Below the pieces are notes generated by a model. The model ran no database searches and had not been told where the DNA came from. It saw nothing but the letters and a program-made list of their open reading frames with translations. A stretch of DNA of 64,000 nucleotides from Flavobacterium sp. N3904 (GTDB lineage: Bacteria > Bacteroidota > Bacteroidia > Flavobacteriales > Flavobacteriaceae): contig NZ_CP110009.1 in assembly GCF_025947305.1 (NCBI RefSeq), positions 2,707,501 through 2,771,500 on the forward strand, given 5' to 3'. The translations under genes were made by a program, and so were the position numbers. Within the stretch, counting starts at the first letter, position 1, and the number at the start of each line of letters is the position of its first letter. This document shows positions 52,931-64,000 of the stretch, piece by piece.

Positions 52931-55381
52931 ATGTATTTCGTCGAAGTCATTTTACCGCTTTCTTTAGCCAAAACATTTACGTATAGTGTATCTGAAGCTG
53001 AATTTCTTTTTATAAAAAAAGGAATGAGGGTTGCGGTGCCTTTTGGTAAAAGCAAGATCTACACGGCTTTGGTGATTGAAATTCACAATAACAAACCCAC
53101 TTTATACGAAGCCAAAGAGATACATCAAATTTTAGATGATTTCCCTGTAGTAACAGAATTTCAAATTGCACATTGGATTTGGATAGCCGATTATTATATG
53201 TGTGCAATTGGAGATGTGTACCGTGGTGCTATGCCAAGTGGATTGTTATTGGAAAGTGAAACTCTAATAACAAAAAAAAGCGATTCCTTTGTTGATGAAA
53301 GTCTGCTATCGGATGATGAATATTTGGTTTATGAGGCTTTGCAACAGCAAAGTTCGTTGAAGATTCTAGACATAACTGCAATTCTCAACAAAAAGAATAT
53401 TTTTCCTGTAATACAAAAATTGATTGATAAAAATATTCTGGTATTACAGGAAGAAGTTCAAGAAAGTTACAAACCAAAATTGGTACGGTACGTGCGATTA
53501 CATTCCAAATATGATACTAACGAAGGCTTAAAGGATTTGCTCGAGGTTTTAAAAAGTGCCAATAAACAAAAAGAAATAGTTTTAAATTATTTCCAGTTAA
53601 GCGCATCCGAAAAAAAACCGATTACTGTAAAAAGATTAGTCGAAGCAGCACAATCTTCTCCTGCAATTGTGAAAGCATTGGTAGATAAAGAAATTTTTGA
53701 GGAATATTTTTTGCAAGAAGATCGAATAAATTTTTCGGGTAAAGGGCGAGAAGATGATTTGCAATTGAGCAATGCGCAACAATTTGCTTTTGAATCCGTA
53801 AAAGCAAGTTTCAAGCAAAAAGCAGTATGTCTTTTGCAAGGAGTTACTTCGAGCGGTAAGACCGAAATTTATATCAAACTTATAGAAGAATATTTGGCTA
53901 CGGGAAAACAGGTGTTGTATTTGTTGCCCGAAATTGCTTTGACAACACAATTGGTTTCCAGATTGCGAGCGCATTTCGGAAATAAAGTGGCTGTTTTTCA
54001 TTCAAAATATAATAATAATGAAAGAATTGAAGTTTGGAATCAAGTGTTGCAAAATGCTGACAAAGCCCAAATTGTTATCGGGGCCAGATCGGCTTTGTTT
54101 TTGCCCTTTCAGGATTTAGGTTTTATCATTATTGACGAAGAGCATGAACAAACTTTTAAACAGTCGGATCCGGCACCACGTTATCATGCTCGGGACGCTG
54201 CAATAGTTTTGGCCAATTCGCATCAGGCTAAAGTACTTTTAGGTTCGGCAACTCCAAGTATCGAAACCTTTTTTAATGCAAAATCAGATAAATATGGTTA
54301 TGTTGAAATTACCGAACGTTTTGGGAATGTAATGATGCCCGAAATTGCATTGGTGGATTTAAAAGACAAATATTTCCGCAAAAAAATGAACGGTCATTTT
54401 AGCGATACTTTAATTGAAGAAATCACAACAGCTCTGACATTAGGGGAGCAAGTTATTTTGTTTCAAAACAGAAGAGGCTATTCGCCAATTATAGAATGTA
54501 TAACTTGTGGGCATGTGCCGCATTGCGAGCAATGTGATGTAAGTTTGACCTATCACAAACATAAGAACCAGTTGCGATGTCATTATTGTGGATATTCTAT
54601 GGCAAATCCTACTCTTTGTCATGCATGCTCTAGCATTGACTTGACTACCAAAGGTTTTGGGACAGAGCAAATTGAGCAAGAATTAATTGCTATTTTTCCA
54701 AATGCCAAAATCGGACGAATGGATCAGGATACAACACGAGGAAAATTTGGTTTTGAAAAAATCATTGACAGTTTCAAGAATCGAGAATTTGATATTTTGG
54801 TAGGTACACAAATGCTTGCCAAAGGATTGGATTTTGACAATGTCAATTTGGTCGGGATAATGAATGCCGATAATATGCTCTATCACCCTGATTTTAGAGC
54901 TTTCGAACGCAGTTTTCAAATGATGACGCAGGTTGCAGGACGTGCCGGTCGATCAGAGAAAAGAGGGAAAGTTATTATACAAACGTACAATCCCAATCAC
55001 AACACAATACAGCAAGTTACCAATACTGATTATAATGGAATGTATAAAGAGCAATTGTATGATAGGCAAATTTATAAATACCCACCTTACTTCAGAATAA
55101 TAAAATTAACCTTGAAACAACGAGATTTTGATAAGCTCAAAGAAGGGTCAATGTGGTTGTACAATGTTTTAAGCCAAAATCTTAATCTGCCTGTGTTGGG
55201 ACCCGAAGAACCTGTTATTAGTAGAATTCGCAATGAATACATTCGCAATATAATTATCAAAATACCTCAAAATACGCCAATTGGAAGCACAAAAAAAACT
55301 ATTCAGAAAATATTGAATAGTTTTGAGGCAGTGGCTCAATATAGAGCTATACGAGTAACGACAAACGTCGATTTTTATTAG
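52931..55381 (+). CDS. priA: Primosomal protein N', replication restart helicase
   Basis: An 816-residue PriA that restarts stalled replication forks. The N-terminal DNA-binding domain (YFVEVILPLSLAKTFTYSV) is followed by superfamily-2 helicase motifs: LLQGVTSSGKTEIY (Walker A), IIDEEHEQTFKQ, LLGSATPSIETF, FQNRRGYSP and MTQVAGRAGRSEKRG. The zinc-binding insertion has eight cysteines (CITCGHVPHCEQCDV, CHYCGY, CHAC). Length is normal for Bacteroidota. Confidence 0.97.
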   Translation: MYFVEVILPLSLAKTFTYSVSEAEFLFIKKGMRVAVPFGKSKIYTALVIEIHNNKPTLYEAKEIHQILDDFPVVTEFQIAHWIWIADYYMCAIGDVYRGAMPSGLLLESETLITKKSDSFVDESLLSDDEYLVYEALQQQSSLKILDITAILNKKNIFPVIQKLIDKNILVLQEEVQESYKPKLVRYVRLHSKYDTNEGLKDLLEVLKSANKQKEIVLNYFQLSASEKKPITVKRLVEAAQSSPAIVKALVDKEIFEEYFLQEDRINFSGKGREDDLQLSNAQQFAFESVKASFKQKAVCLLQGVTSSGKTEIYIKLIEEYLATGKQVLYLLPEIALTTQLVSRLRAHFGNKVAVFHSKYNNNERIEVWNQVLQNADKAQIVIGARSALFLPFQDLGFIIIDEEHEQTFKQSDPAPRYHARDAAIVLANSHQAKVLLGSATPSIETFFNAKSDKYGYVEITERFGNVMMPEIALVDLKDKYFRKKMNGHFSDTLIEEITTALTLGEQVILFQNRRGYSPIIECITCGHVPHCEQCDVSLTYHKHKNQLRCHYCGYSMANPTLCHACSSIDLTTKGFGTEQIEQELIAIFPNAKIGRMDQDTTRGKFGFEKIIDSFKNREFDILVGTQMLAKGLDFDNVNLVGIMNADNMLYHPDFRAFERSFQMMTQVAGRAGRSEKRGKVIIQTYNPNHNTIQQVTNTDYNGMYKEQLYDRQIYKYPPYFRIIKLTLKQRDFDKLKEGSMWLYNVLSQNLNLPVLGPEEPVISRIRNEYIRNIIIKIPQNTPIGSTKKTIQKILNSFEAVAQYRAIRVTTNVDFY

Positions 55382-55389
55382 AGTAAAGT

Positions 55390-56085
55390 TTATGAATAGG
55401 CAAGTGCTTTAACAAGGTCTTCTTTCTTATTGCGACTCAAAGGAATTTTTGTTACTCCAATTTCGGCAAATTTGCTGTTGAAACGGTCAATTTTGTCAAT
55501 GTTAACAATAAAAGATTTGTGAACCCTTATAAATTTTTCTTTAGATAAGTCATTTTCAAAAGATTTCATCGTTGAAAGAACCAGATTGCTATCATCTTCG
55601 GTAACTACTTTTACATAATCTCCAAAAGCTTCAATCCATTTAATTTTAGAAGTAAAAATCTTTAATTTTTTGAGGTTGCTTTTGATAAAAATATGTTCGC
55701 CTTCGTCTTCCTTATTTTCTTTCTTTAGAAGAAATTGATCAATCGCTCTTCGTACAGAAGCATTAAAACGTTCAATAGAAATTGGTTTTTGCAAATAATC
55801 AGTTGCGTCATAATCAAAGGCCTTCATAGCATATTCGGCCTTAGAGGTGACAAATATAATCTGAGGTTTTGTTTTTAAACCATCAAGAAAATCAAAACCA
55901 CTAATAACAGGCATCTCAATATCAAGAAATATCAAATCTACGTTATGTACAGTCATGCAACTTTTAGCTTCAATTGCATTCGAGAAATCTCCTATTAGGT
56001 TTAGATTGGTATGATTGTTTACTAATTTTGCTATAATCATTCTTTGTATTGAACTATCATCTACGACTACACAGTTTAGTTTCAT
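55390..56085 (-). CDS. LytTR-family response regulator
   Basis: A 231-residue two-domain regulator: a receiver domain with acidic pocket VVDD (9-10), phospho-acceptor Asp55 in LIFLDIEMP, Lys in DYLQKPIS, and a C-terminal LytTR DNA-binding domain (about 130-230, IKWIEAFGDYVKVVTED ... FIRVHKSFIVNIDKID). No partner histidine kinase lies next to it, so it is an orphan here. It is convergent with priA, 8 bp away, and divergent from rpsF. Confidence 0.92.
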   Translation of the reverse strand: MKLNCVVVDDSSIQRMIIAKLVNNHTNLNLIGDFSNAIEAKSCMTVHNVDLIFLDIEMPVISGFDFLDGLKTKPQIIFVTSKAEYAMKAFDYDATDYLQKPISIERFNASVRRAIDQFLLKKENKEDEGEHIFIKSNLKKLKIFTSKIKWIEAFGDYVKVVTEDDSNLVLSTMKSFENDLSKEKFIRVHKSFIVNIDKIDRFNSKFAEIGVTKIPLSRNKKEDLVKALAYS

Positions 56086-56191
56086 AATGTCAAATTTTTG
56101 ATTTGGTAGAGTAAAAATAGTTTATTTTTTTTTATAATAAGTAAAAAAACCTGTTTTTTTTCACCATTCGTCGATTAAAGTTGATTTGTAC

Positions 56192-56221
56192 TTGTTTGTT
56201 TAAAATAAAACATTACTTTTG
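56192..56221 (+). promoter_or_regulatory. rpsF operon promoter
   Basis: TTG (56192-56194), 19 bp, TACTTTTG (56214-56221), an excellent match to the Flavobacterium consensus, 29 bp before the rpsF start. Confidence 0.7.
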
Positions 56222-56250
56222 CACCCAAATTAACAAATAAATAAATATTT

Positions 56251-56592
56251 ATGAATCATTATGAAACTGTTTTCATTTTAAATCCCGTTTTATCTGAAGT
56301 TCAGGTAAAGGAAACAGTAAGCAAATTTGAAGATTTTCTTACTAGTAGAGGAGCAGAAATGGTATCGAAAGAAGACTGGGGTCTTAAAAAAATGGCTTAC
56401 GAAATTCAAAACAAAAAAAGTGGTTTTTATCACTTATTCGAATTCAAAGTAGCTGGTGAGGTTCTTATCGCTTTTGAAACTGAATTTAGACGTGACGAAA
56501 GAGTTATGCGTTTCTTAACTGTAAGTCTTGACAAACATGCTATCTCTTGGGCTGAAAGAAGAAGAGCAAAACTTAAATCTCAAAAAGCTTAA
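56251..56592 (+). CDS. rpsF: 30S ribosomal protein S6
   Basis: A 113-residue S6 ([23 protein letters not shown] at the start; [25 protein letters not shown] and [12 protein letters not shown] in the middle). It binds with S18 to the 16S central domain. First gene of rpsF-rpsR-rplI; no ssb gene lies between rpsF and rpsR, in contrast to Bacillus. Confidence 0.98.
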   Translation: MNHYETVFILNPVLSEVQVKETVSKFEDFLTSRGAEMVSKEDWGLKKMAYEIQNKKSGFYHLFEFKVAGEVLIAFETEFRRDERVMRFLTVSLDKHAISWAERRRAKLKSQKA

Positions 56593-56597
56593 TTATC

Positions 56598-56894
56598 ATG
56601 GCAACATTACAACAATCTGCTTCAGGAAAAAAAGACGGGGATATCAGATATCTTACGCCTTTGAACATAGAAACCAACAAAACTAAAAAGTATTGTCGTT
56701 TCAAAAAATCAGGTATCAAATATATTGATTATAAAGATGCTGATTTCTTATTGAAATTCGTTAACGAACAAGGAAAAATTCTTCCTCGTCGTTTAACAGG
56801 AACTTCATTAAAATACCAAAGAAAAGTGTCTGTAGCTGTAAAAAGAGCACGTCACTTAGCTTTAATGCCATATGTGGCTGATTTACTAAAATAA
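56598..56894 (+). CDS. rpsR: 30S ribosomal protein S18
   Basis: A 98-residue S18 with [23 protein letters not shown] and [34 protein letters not shown] (the second covers about 57-90). It has a polar N-terminal extension with a [13 protein letters not shown] segment seen in Bacteroidota. It starts 5 bp after rpsF. Confidence 0.98.
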   Translation: MATLQQSASGKKDGDIRYLTPLNIETNKTKKYCRFKKSGIKYIDYKDADFLLKFVNEQGKILPRRLTGTSLKYQRKVSVAVKRARHLALMPYVADLLK

Positions 56895-56959
56895 TAAAAA
56901 TTAACAGTTGTTGGTTTTCTGAAACATGAAACCTAACTTCTATAAAAAAGGACAACAAC

Positions 56960-57403
56960 ATGGAACTTATTTTAAGACAAGACGTTCAAAATTTAGGATT
57001 TAAAGATGATATCGTTTCTGTAAAAAACGGATACGGTCGTAATTTTTTAATTCCACAAGGACACGCTCATTTAGCAACTGCTTCTGCAAAGAAAGTATTG
57101 GCTGAAAACCTAAAACAAAGAGCGCACAAAGAAGCTAAAGTAGTAAACGATGCAAAAGCATTGGCTGAAACTTTGAAAGCTATCGAAATTAAAATCGCTG
57201 CAAAAGCAGGTGGTGAAAAATTATTTGGTTCTATTACAAACATTGACATCGCTGAAGCTTTGGCTAAAGGTGGTCAAGTAATTGACAGAAAATTTATCAC
57301 TTCTGGAATTGTAAAACGTACTGGTAAATATGCTGCTACTGTAAGATTGCACAGAGATGTTATTATCGAATTGCCATACGAAATTGTTGCTGAACAAGCA
57401 TAA
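56960..57403 (+). CDS. rplI: 50S ribosomal protein L9
   Basis: A 147-residue L9: N-terminal domain MELILRQDVQNLGFKDDIVSVKNGYGRNFLIP, connecting helix, C-terminal domain with KLFGSITNIDIAEAL. It bridges the L1 stalk base of the large subunit. Last gene of the operon, followed by a terminator. Confidence 0.98.
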   Translation: MELILRQDVQNLGFKDDIVSVKNGYGRNFLIPQGHAHLATASAKKVLAENLKQRAHKEAKVVNDAKALAETLKAIEIKIAAKAGGEKLFGSITNIDIAEALAKGGQVIDRKFITSGIVKRTGKYAATVRLHRDVIIELPYEIVAEQA

Positions 57404-57422
57404 TTTCTAAATCAATATTTTA

Positions 57423-57463
57423 AAATCCCATTCCGTTGTAAAACGAGATTGGGATTTTTTTTT
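57423..57463 (+). terminator. Terminator of rpsF-rpsR-rplI
   Basis: AAATCCCA / TGGGATTT outer stem with a partly paired interior and a long T-run. Confidence 0.85.
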
Positions 57464-57535
57464 GTTTAATTTAATTTAGAATATTTATGTTGATGCTTCA
57501 CACTATAATCTAAAATTTAAAATCTAAAATTGTAA

Positions 57536-58009
57536 ATGAAATACGCTAGATTAACAAAAGAACAATTTGAAGAGTTAACACAAGAATTTACTAACTTTTT
57601 GGCAACCCAGGCAATTGATAAAGCCGAATGGGATCAAATCAAAGCCGAAAAACCAGAAGTTGCTGAGCAAGAACTTGACGTTTTTTCAGATTTGGTTTGG
57701 GAAGGCGTGCTGTCTAAAGCAGAATATTTAGAGTTTTTCTCGAAAAATCATATTTTTCTATTTCATTGTTTCGAAAATCATGTGCAATCAATTGTTTTAA
57801 AATCATTGGTTCCCGAAACCGACTTTTTGACTAAAGAAGGTTTGCAATGGCTTAGTGACAATATGTTTACAGAAACAATTGAAATGAAAGTGGGAAAAAA
57901 AGAATTTACCGAAGAACGTAATCTTTCGATTTTTCAATTGATTCAGCAAGGGTCTTTTTTGAGTGATGGACAATTATACAATCAAATTAATACGATTATC
58001 AAGTCGTAA
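57536..58009 (+). CDS. Conserved acidic protein (DUF6495-like)
   Basis: A 157-residue cytoplasmic, acidic, all-helical protein (MKYARLTKEQFEELTQEFTNFL at the start; WDQIKAEKPEVAEQELDVFSDLVWEGVLSKAEYLEFFS in the middle, about 33-70). It matches the flavobacterial family I recall as DUF6495, usually located just after rplI as here. No motifs suggest an enzyme. Function unknown. Confidence 0.75.
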   Translation: MKYARLTKEQFEELTQEFTNFLATQAIDKAEWDQIKAEKPEVAEQELDVFSDLVWEGVLSKAEYLEFFSKNHIFLFHCFENHVQSIVLKSLVPETDFLTKEGLQWLSDNMFTETIEMKVGKKEFTEERNLSIFQLIQQGSFLSDGQLYNQINTIIKS

Positions 58010-58114
58010 ATTTGATTTTTAAAGTTAAAATTGGTTATTTTAGTAGATTATTTAATCGACTAGAATAGGCAATTTTGTTTTTTATGAAATGAGCATGCCG
58101 AAAAATGTTAGTAA

Positions 58115-60860
<2,746 letters not shown>

Positions 60861-61143
60861 TTTTTTTTAATTCTATTAATCTTTCTCAAGTTAAAAGCGA
60901 TGCCTATTTAATTGGTTTTAATTATTTCTTCATTATACAAAATAATTATAATTTCTTTACAAATAAAGGTTTTTAAAAATGCACTAAATCCAATTGATGA
61001 ATTTGATATTTTTTGCTATAATTAATTAAAAAAATAAAATGTTAAGAATATAACAAAAAGTTTTAAAACGTCATTATACTTTTTTAGATTTACCATTTCA
61101 AATGCAACTTAATTATTTAAATTTGTAATCCTGTAAAAGTACT

Positions 61144-61662
61144 ATGTTTTTAAATTATTTAAAGAACCTAATTTTAAATAGAAAAATAAAAAAAAGCCTG
61201 ACCAATGTCAAAGCAAATAATTTTTCGGGTTCGATCAAAACAGTTGGATTGTTTATTGATGAAAGTTGTTTTTTTTATAAAGAAAAATTAATCGATGAAA
61301 TTGTAAAAAATGGAATCGACATCAATAACATTAAAGTTATTTTATACAAAGAATCTTTTGAAAAAAAGGAAGTTTTTACTTATCCTACATTTGGATTAAA
61401 GGACTTCGATTTTAATGCAAGAATAAACCTTAAAGAAATTAATGCTTTTATAAATGAAGATTTTGATCTTTTAATTAATTATTATGATATTGAAAAACCA
61501 GTTTTGTTACTTTTGACAAATAATTCAAGTGCAAAATTTAAGGTTGGTTTTTCTTCAATTGACAAGAGATTAAATCATTTCATGATTGCTGTTAATGCCC
61601 AAGATTATTCCGTTTTTACTCAAGAATTATTCAGATATCTAAAAATATTAAACAAAATATAA
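61144..61662 (+). CDS. Conserved flavobacterial protein (DUF6913-like)
   Basis: A 172-residue protein with a basic N-terminal helix (NYLKNLILNRKIKKSL) and an alternating alpha/beta core (KTVGLFIDES, INNIKVILYKES, DLLINYYDIEKPVLLLLTNN). It matches a family I recall as DUF6913, which sits upstream of dapA in flavobacteria, here with an 8-bp gap. No active-site motif. Function unknown; the conserved coupling hints at a role with dapA or the bamD genes downstream. Confidence 0.72.
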   Translation: MFLNYLKNLILNRKIKKSLTNVKANNFSGSIKTVGLFIDESCFFYKEKLIDEIVKNGIDINNIKVILYKESFEKKEVFTYPTFGLKDFDFNARINLKEINAFINEDFDLLINYYDIEKPVLLLLTNNSSAKFKVGFSSIDKRLNHFMIAVNAQDYSVFTQELFRYLKILNKI

Positions 61663-61670
61663 TTTAAATT

Positions 61671-62558
61671 ATGCAATCATTAATAGGAACAGGAGTTGCC
61701 CTAATCACTCCATTCAAAGAAGATTTTTCTATAGATATTGATGCCTTAAAAAGAATAGTGAATTTTTCTATCGATGGTGGTATAGAATATTTAGTCGTGC
61801 TCGGCACAACTGCAGAAAATGCAACATTATCTCCTGATGAAAAAGAGTTGGTGATTCAAACCGTGATTGAAGTAAATTCAGGAAAATTGCCTTTAGTTCT
61901 TGGTGTTGGTGGTAATGATACTTTGAAAGTTGTTGAGGAATTAAAAACTAGAGATCTATCTGCTTTTACTGCAATTCTTTCCGTTTCTCCATATTATAAT
62001 AAACCTACACAGGAAGGAATATATCAACATTTCAAGGCAGTTTCTGAGGCTTCGCCAATTCCAGTAATTTTATATAATGTTCCTGGAAGAACTGCAAGCA
62101 ATATGTTGCCAAGTACGGTAATAAGATTAGCAAATGATTTTGAAAATATTGTAGCGATCAAGGAAGCTGCTGGAGATATGGTTCAAGCCATGCAAATATT
62201 AAAGAATAAACCAAAAGATTTTCTAGTGATTTCTGGTGATGACATGATTGCTTTGCCAATAGTTTTGGCTGGTGGTTCTGGTGTTATATCGGTAATTGGC
62301 CAAGGTTTTCCTAAAGAATTTTCCGAAATGATTCGTTTGGGATTGAATAAAAAAGTAGATGATGCTTTTAAATCCCAATATTTACTTTCGGATTGTATTG
62401 ATATGATTTTTGAACAAGGTAATCCGGCCGGTATCAAAGAAGTCTTTAAATTATTGGGAATTTCTGAAAATGTTGTAAGATTGCCTTTGGTTACAGTTGA
62501 CGAATCTTTATCAAAAGGACTATGTGATTTTATTAAAAATATTGATAAAAACAGTTGA
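61671..62558 (+). CDS. dapA: 4-hydroxy-tetrahydrodipicolinate synthase
   Basis: Condenses pyruvate with aspartate semialdehyde, first step of the diaminopimelate/lysine branch. It is 295 residues with [59 protein letters not shown] (catalytic Tyr) and [10 protein letters not shown] (Schiff-base Lys), and [10 protein letters not shown] later. It starts 8 bp after the DUF6913-like gene. Confidence 0.97.
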   Translation: MQSLIGTGVALITPFKEDFSIDIDALKRIVNFSIDGGIEYLVVLGTTAENATLSPDEKELVIQTVIEVNSGKLPLVLGVGGNDTLKVVEELKTRDLSAFTAILSVSPYYNKPTQEGIYQHFKAVSEASPIPVILYNVPGRTASNMLPSTVIRLANDFENIVAIKEAAGDMVQAMQILKNKPKDFLVISGDDMIALPIVLAGGSGVISVIGQGFPKEFSEMIRLGLNKKVDDAFKSQYLLSDCIDMIFEQGNPAGIKEVFKLLGISENVVRLPLVTVDESLSKGLCDFIKNIDKNS

Positions 62559-62591
62559 AAATAGCCGCTTTTTTTTAAACAAAGAAATATT

Positions 62592-62621
62592 TTGTAATAG
62601 CTAAATTAATAACTAAATTTG
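62592..62621 (+). promoter_or_regulatory. bamD promoter
   Basis: TTG (62592-62594), 19 bp, TAAATTTG (62614-62621), consensus for Flavobacterium. Transcription would begin near 62628. Confidence 0.65.
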
Positions 62622-62622
62622 C

Positions 62623-62638
62623 CACCAAAACTTTGGTG
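62623..62638. repeat. Palindrome at the bamD transcription start
   Basis: CACCAAA-AC-TTTGGTG, 7-bp perfect arms, at the expected transcription start of the bamD operon. It could be an operator or a 5'-end hairpin. Confidence 0.5.
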
Positions 62639-62689
62639 TCTTTTATTGTGGATTAATTTAATCCAAATAAATAAAAATAAGTAAAAAAA

Positions 62690-63484
62690 ATGAAAAAAAT
62701 AATATCTGTATTGCTTGTTGTTCTCTTTTTTTGCTCTTGTAGTGAATATCAAAGTGCCTTAAAAAGTGGAGATGTTGCAGTAAAGTTTGATGTTGCTACA
62801 AAATTATATGATGCCGGAAAATATACGAAAGCTATTCGTTTATTTGAACAATTAGCTCCAGCTTACCGTGGTAAACCTTCGGGAGAAAAATTGTTTTATA
62901 TGTATTCTCAGGCTTGTTATAAAACAAAGCAATATTATTTAGCTGGTTATCAATTTGATAGTTTTGTTTCGGGGTATCCAAAAAGTGAAAAAGCAGAAGA
63001 ATGTGCTTATTTAGGAGCTCAAAGTTATTCGATGCTTTCTCCAGTTTATAGTCTAGATCAAACCGATACATACAAAGCATTAGAGAAAATGCAAGGATTT
63101 ATTGATCGCTATCCAAATTCAACATATATTGCTGATGCAAATGCTACATACAGAAAGTTAAGTGATAAAATTGAAAAGAAGGTGTATGAAAATGCATTAG
63201 AATATAATAGAATATCAAATTATAAATCTGCTATTATTGCGTTTGATAATTTCATTGCAGATTTCCCAGGAACTCCTTATAAAGAAAAAGCATTGTATTA
63301 TAAGTTTGATTCCGCTTATTCATTAGCAATAAATAGTGTTCCTTCAAAAATGGAAGAAAGGCTGAATGCTGCTAAAACATATTATTTGAACTTGCTTAAA
63401 TTCAAGCCAAATACAGAATATAAAACAAAAGCAGATGAAATGTCAGCTCAAATTGATTTAGAATTACAAAAATATAATAAATAA
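62690..63484 (+). CDS. bamD: Outer membrane assembly lipoprotein
   Basis: A 264-residue BamD. It has a lipoprotein signal (MKKIISVLLVVLFFCSC, Cys17) followed by tandem TPR motifs: LYDAGKYTKAIRLFEQLAP, KQYYLAGYQFDSFVSGYPKSEKAEECAYLGAQ and RISNYKSAIIAFDNFIADFPGTPYKEKALYY (the last starts near 176). It works with BamA to insert beta-barrels into the outer membrane. It begins a bamD-rpoZ-coaBC run. Confidence 0.95.
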   Translation: MKKIISVLLVVLFFCSCSEYQSALKSGDVAVKFDVATKLYDAGKYTKAIRLFEQLAPAYRGKPSGEKLFYMYSQACYKTKQYYLAGYQFDSFVSGYPKSEKAEECAYLGAQSYSMLSPVYSLDQTDTYKALEKMQGFIDRYPNSTYIADANATYRKLSDKIEKKVYENALEYNRISNYKSAIIAFDNFIADFPGTPYKEKALYYKFDSAYSLAINSVPSKMEERLNAAKTYYLNLLKFKPNTEYKTKADEMSAQIDLELQKYNK

Positions 63485-63490
63485 AAAGTC

Positions 63491-63808
63491 ATGGATTTAA
63501 AAAAGACAAATGCTCCAGTAAACACAATAACATACAATAAAACTGTTATTGAGGAACCAACTGGAAATGTGTATGAGGCGATAACAATTATGGCTAAAAG
63601 AGCAAATCAAATTAATTCTGAGATAAAAAAAGAATTAACTGAGAAGCTGGAAGAATTTGCAACTTATAATGATAGTTTGGAAGAAGTTTTTGAAAATAAA
63701 GAGCAAATCGAAGTTTCAAAATTTTATGAAAAACTTCCAAAGCCTCATGCTTTGGCTGTACAAGAATGGCTTGATGGTAAAATCTACCATAGAGACGCCA
63801 ACAAATAA
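63491..63808 (+). CDS. rpoZ: RNA polymerase omega subunit, Bacteroidota form
   Basis: A 105-residue protein with the core [24 protein letters not shown], which contains the AKRA helix of omega subunits. Omega stabilises the beta-prime subunit. The N-terminal 24 residues ([10 protein letters not shown]) and the acidic C-terminus are typical of Bacteroidota. It lies 6 bp after bamD and 8 bp before coaBC; rpoZ-coaBC adjacency is common. Confidence 0.9.
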   Translation: MDLKKTNAPVNTITYNKTVIEEPTGNVYEAITIMAKRANQINSEIKKELTEKLEEFATYNDSLEEVFENKEQIEVSKFYEKLPKPHALAVQEWLDGKIYHRDANK

Positions 63809-63816
63809 TTTATACA

Positions 63817-64000
63817 ATGTCAGTTTTAAGCGGAAAAAAGATTTTGCTGGGCATTTCTGGCGGAATTGCTGCATATAAAACGGCTTCATTAGTTAGACTC
63901 TTCATAAAAGCAGGTGCACATGTCCAAGTGATAATGACACCTGCTTCTAAGGATTTTATAACCCCACTTACCTTATCGACCTTATCCAAGAATCCTGTTT
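63817..64000 (+). CDS. coaBC: Phosphopantothenoylcysteine decarboxylase/ligase, N-terminal part
   Basis: The first 61 residues of CoaBC, cut by the window edge. It has the flavoprotein opening [22 protein letters not shown] and [19 protein letters not shown], typical of the FMN-dependent decarboxylase half. CoaBC couples phosphopantothenate to cysteine and decarboxylates the product in coenzyme A synthesis. Co-transcribed with bamD and rpoZ. Confidence 0.95.
   Translation, partial: MSVLSGKKILLGISGGIAAYKTASLVRLFIKAGAHVQVIMTPASKDFITPLTLSTLSKNPV

Noticed and set aside
60861..61143. Possible RNA gene in the AT-rich gap before the DUF6913-like gene
   Set aside because: Only long A/T runs are seen; no stem-loop or conserved motif could be supported.

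Overview
The window is a low-GC chromosomal segment that looks like Flavobacterium (Flavobacteriaceae, Bacteroidota). The supporting evidence is a SusC/SusD polysaccharide utilisation locus, flavobacterial families (BT_3928-type DoxX proteins, DUF1599, Bacteroidota-type omega subunit), many short-lipobox lipoproteins, promoters of the TTG-N19-TANNTTTG type, and almost no Shine-Dalgarno sequences. No phage, insertion sequence, CRISPR array, tRNA or rRNA was recognised. Both ends cut genes: a cysteine desulfurase on the left and coaBC on the right.

Layout. 1-3.5 kb: EamA/RarD-like exporter, a duplicated lipoprotein, an Smr-domain protein, and a possible 35-residue membrane peptide. 3.7-7.7 kb: a minus-strand cluster around a small winged-helix regulator (membrane protein, permuted NlpC/P60 hydrolase, regulator, Coq4-like gene broken by a frameshift, small membrane protein, CreD); two near-identical inverted repeats lie before its two halves. 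7.7-14 kb: DUF1801 protein, outer-membrane barrel, kdsA, a split YeeE/YedE sulfur transporter pair, and an adjacent YhhN plus alkylglycerol-monooxygenase-like pair. 14-24 kb: housekeeping genes prmA, clpS, tpiA, folP and rlmH with redox and lipoprotein genes. 24-31 kb: dnaK behind a textbook sigma-54 -24/-12 element, then corA and pta-ackA.

31.4-48.1 kb is the main accessory region, a polysaccharide utilisation locus. A membrane-anchored Y_Y_Y/LuxR regulator is followed by SusC, SusD, a GH144-like (PF10091) glucanase, a LamG-type lipoprotein and a GH3 beta-glucosidase. After a terminator come a GH43-like/CBM32/FN3 enzyme and a GH97 enzyme. The family mix suggests beta-1,2-glucan or a related glucan. 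A 16-bp palindrome matching at 14 of 16 positions occurs upstream of both susC and the GH97 gene, which suggests one regulon.

48-64 kb: M28 peptidase, nadC, YihY, DUF2147, a complete class B1 metallo-beta-lactamase, priA, an orphan LytTR regulator, rpsF-rpsR-rplI, ligA, dapA, bamD, rpoZ and the start of coaBC. Most of this is ordinary core genome. The items I judge most worth following up are the ether-lipid pair, the sigma-54 dnaK promoter, the shared operators in the glycan locus and in the creD cluster, and the intrinsic carbapenemase-type gene. I did not find a clearly new defence or mobile system.
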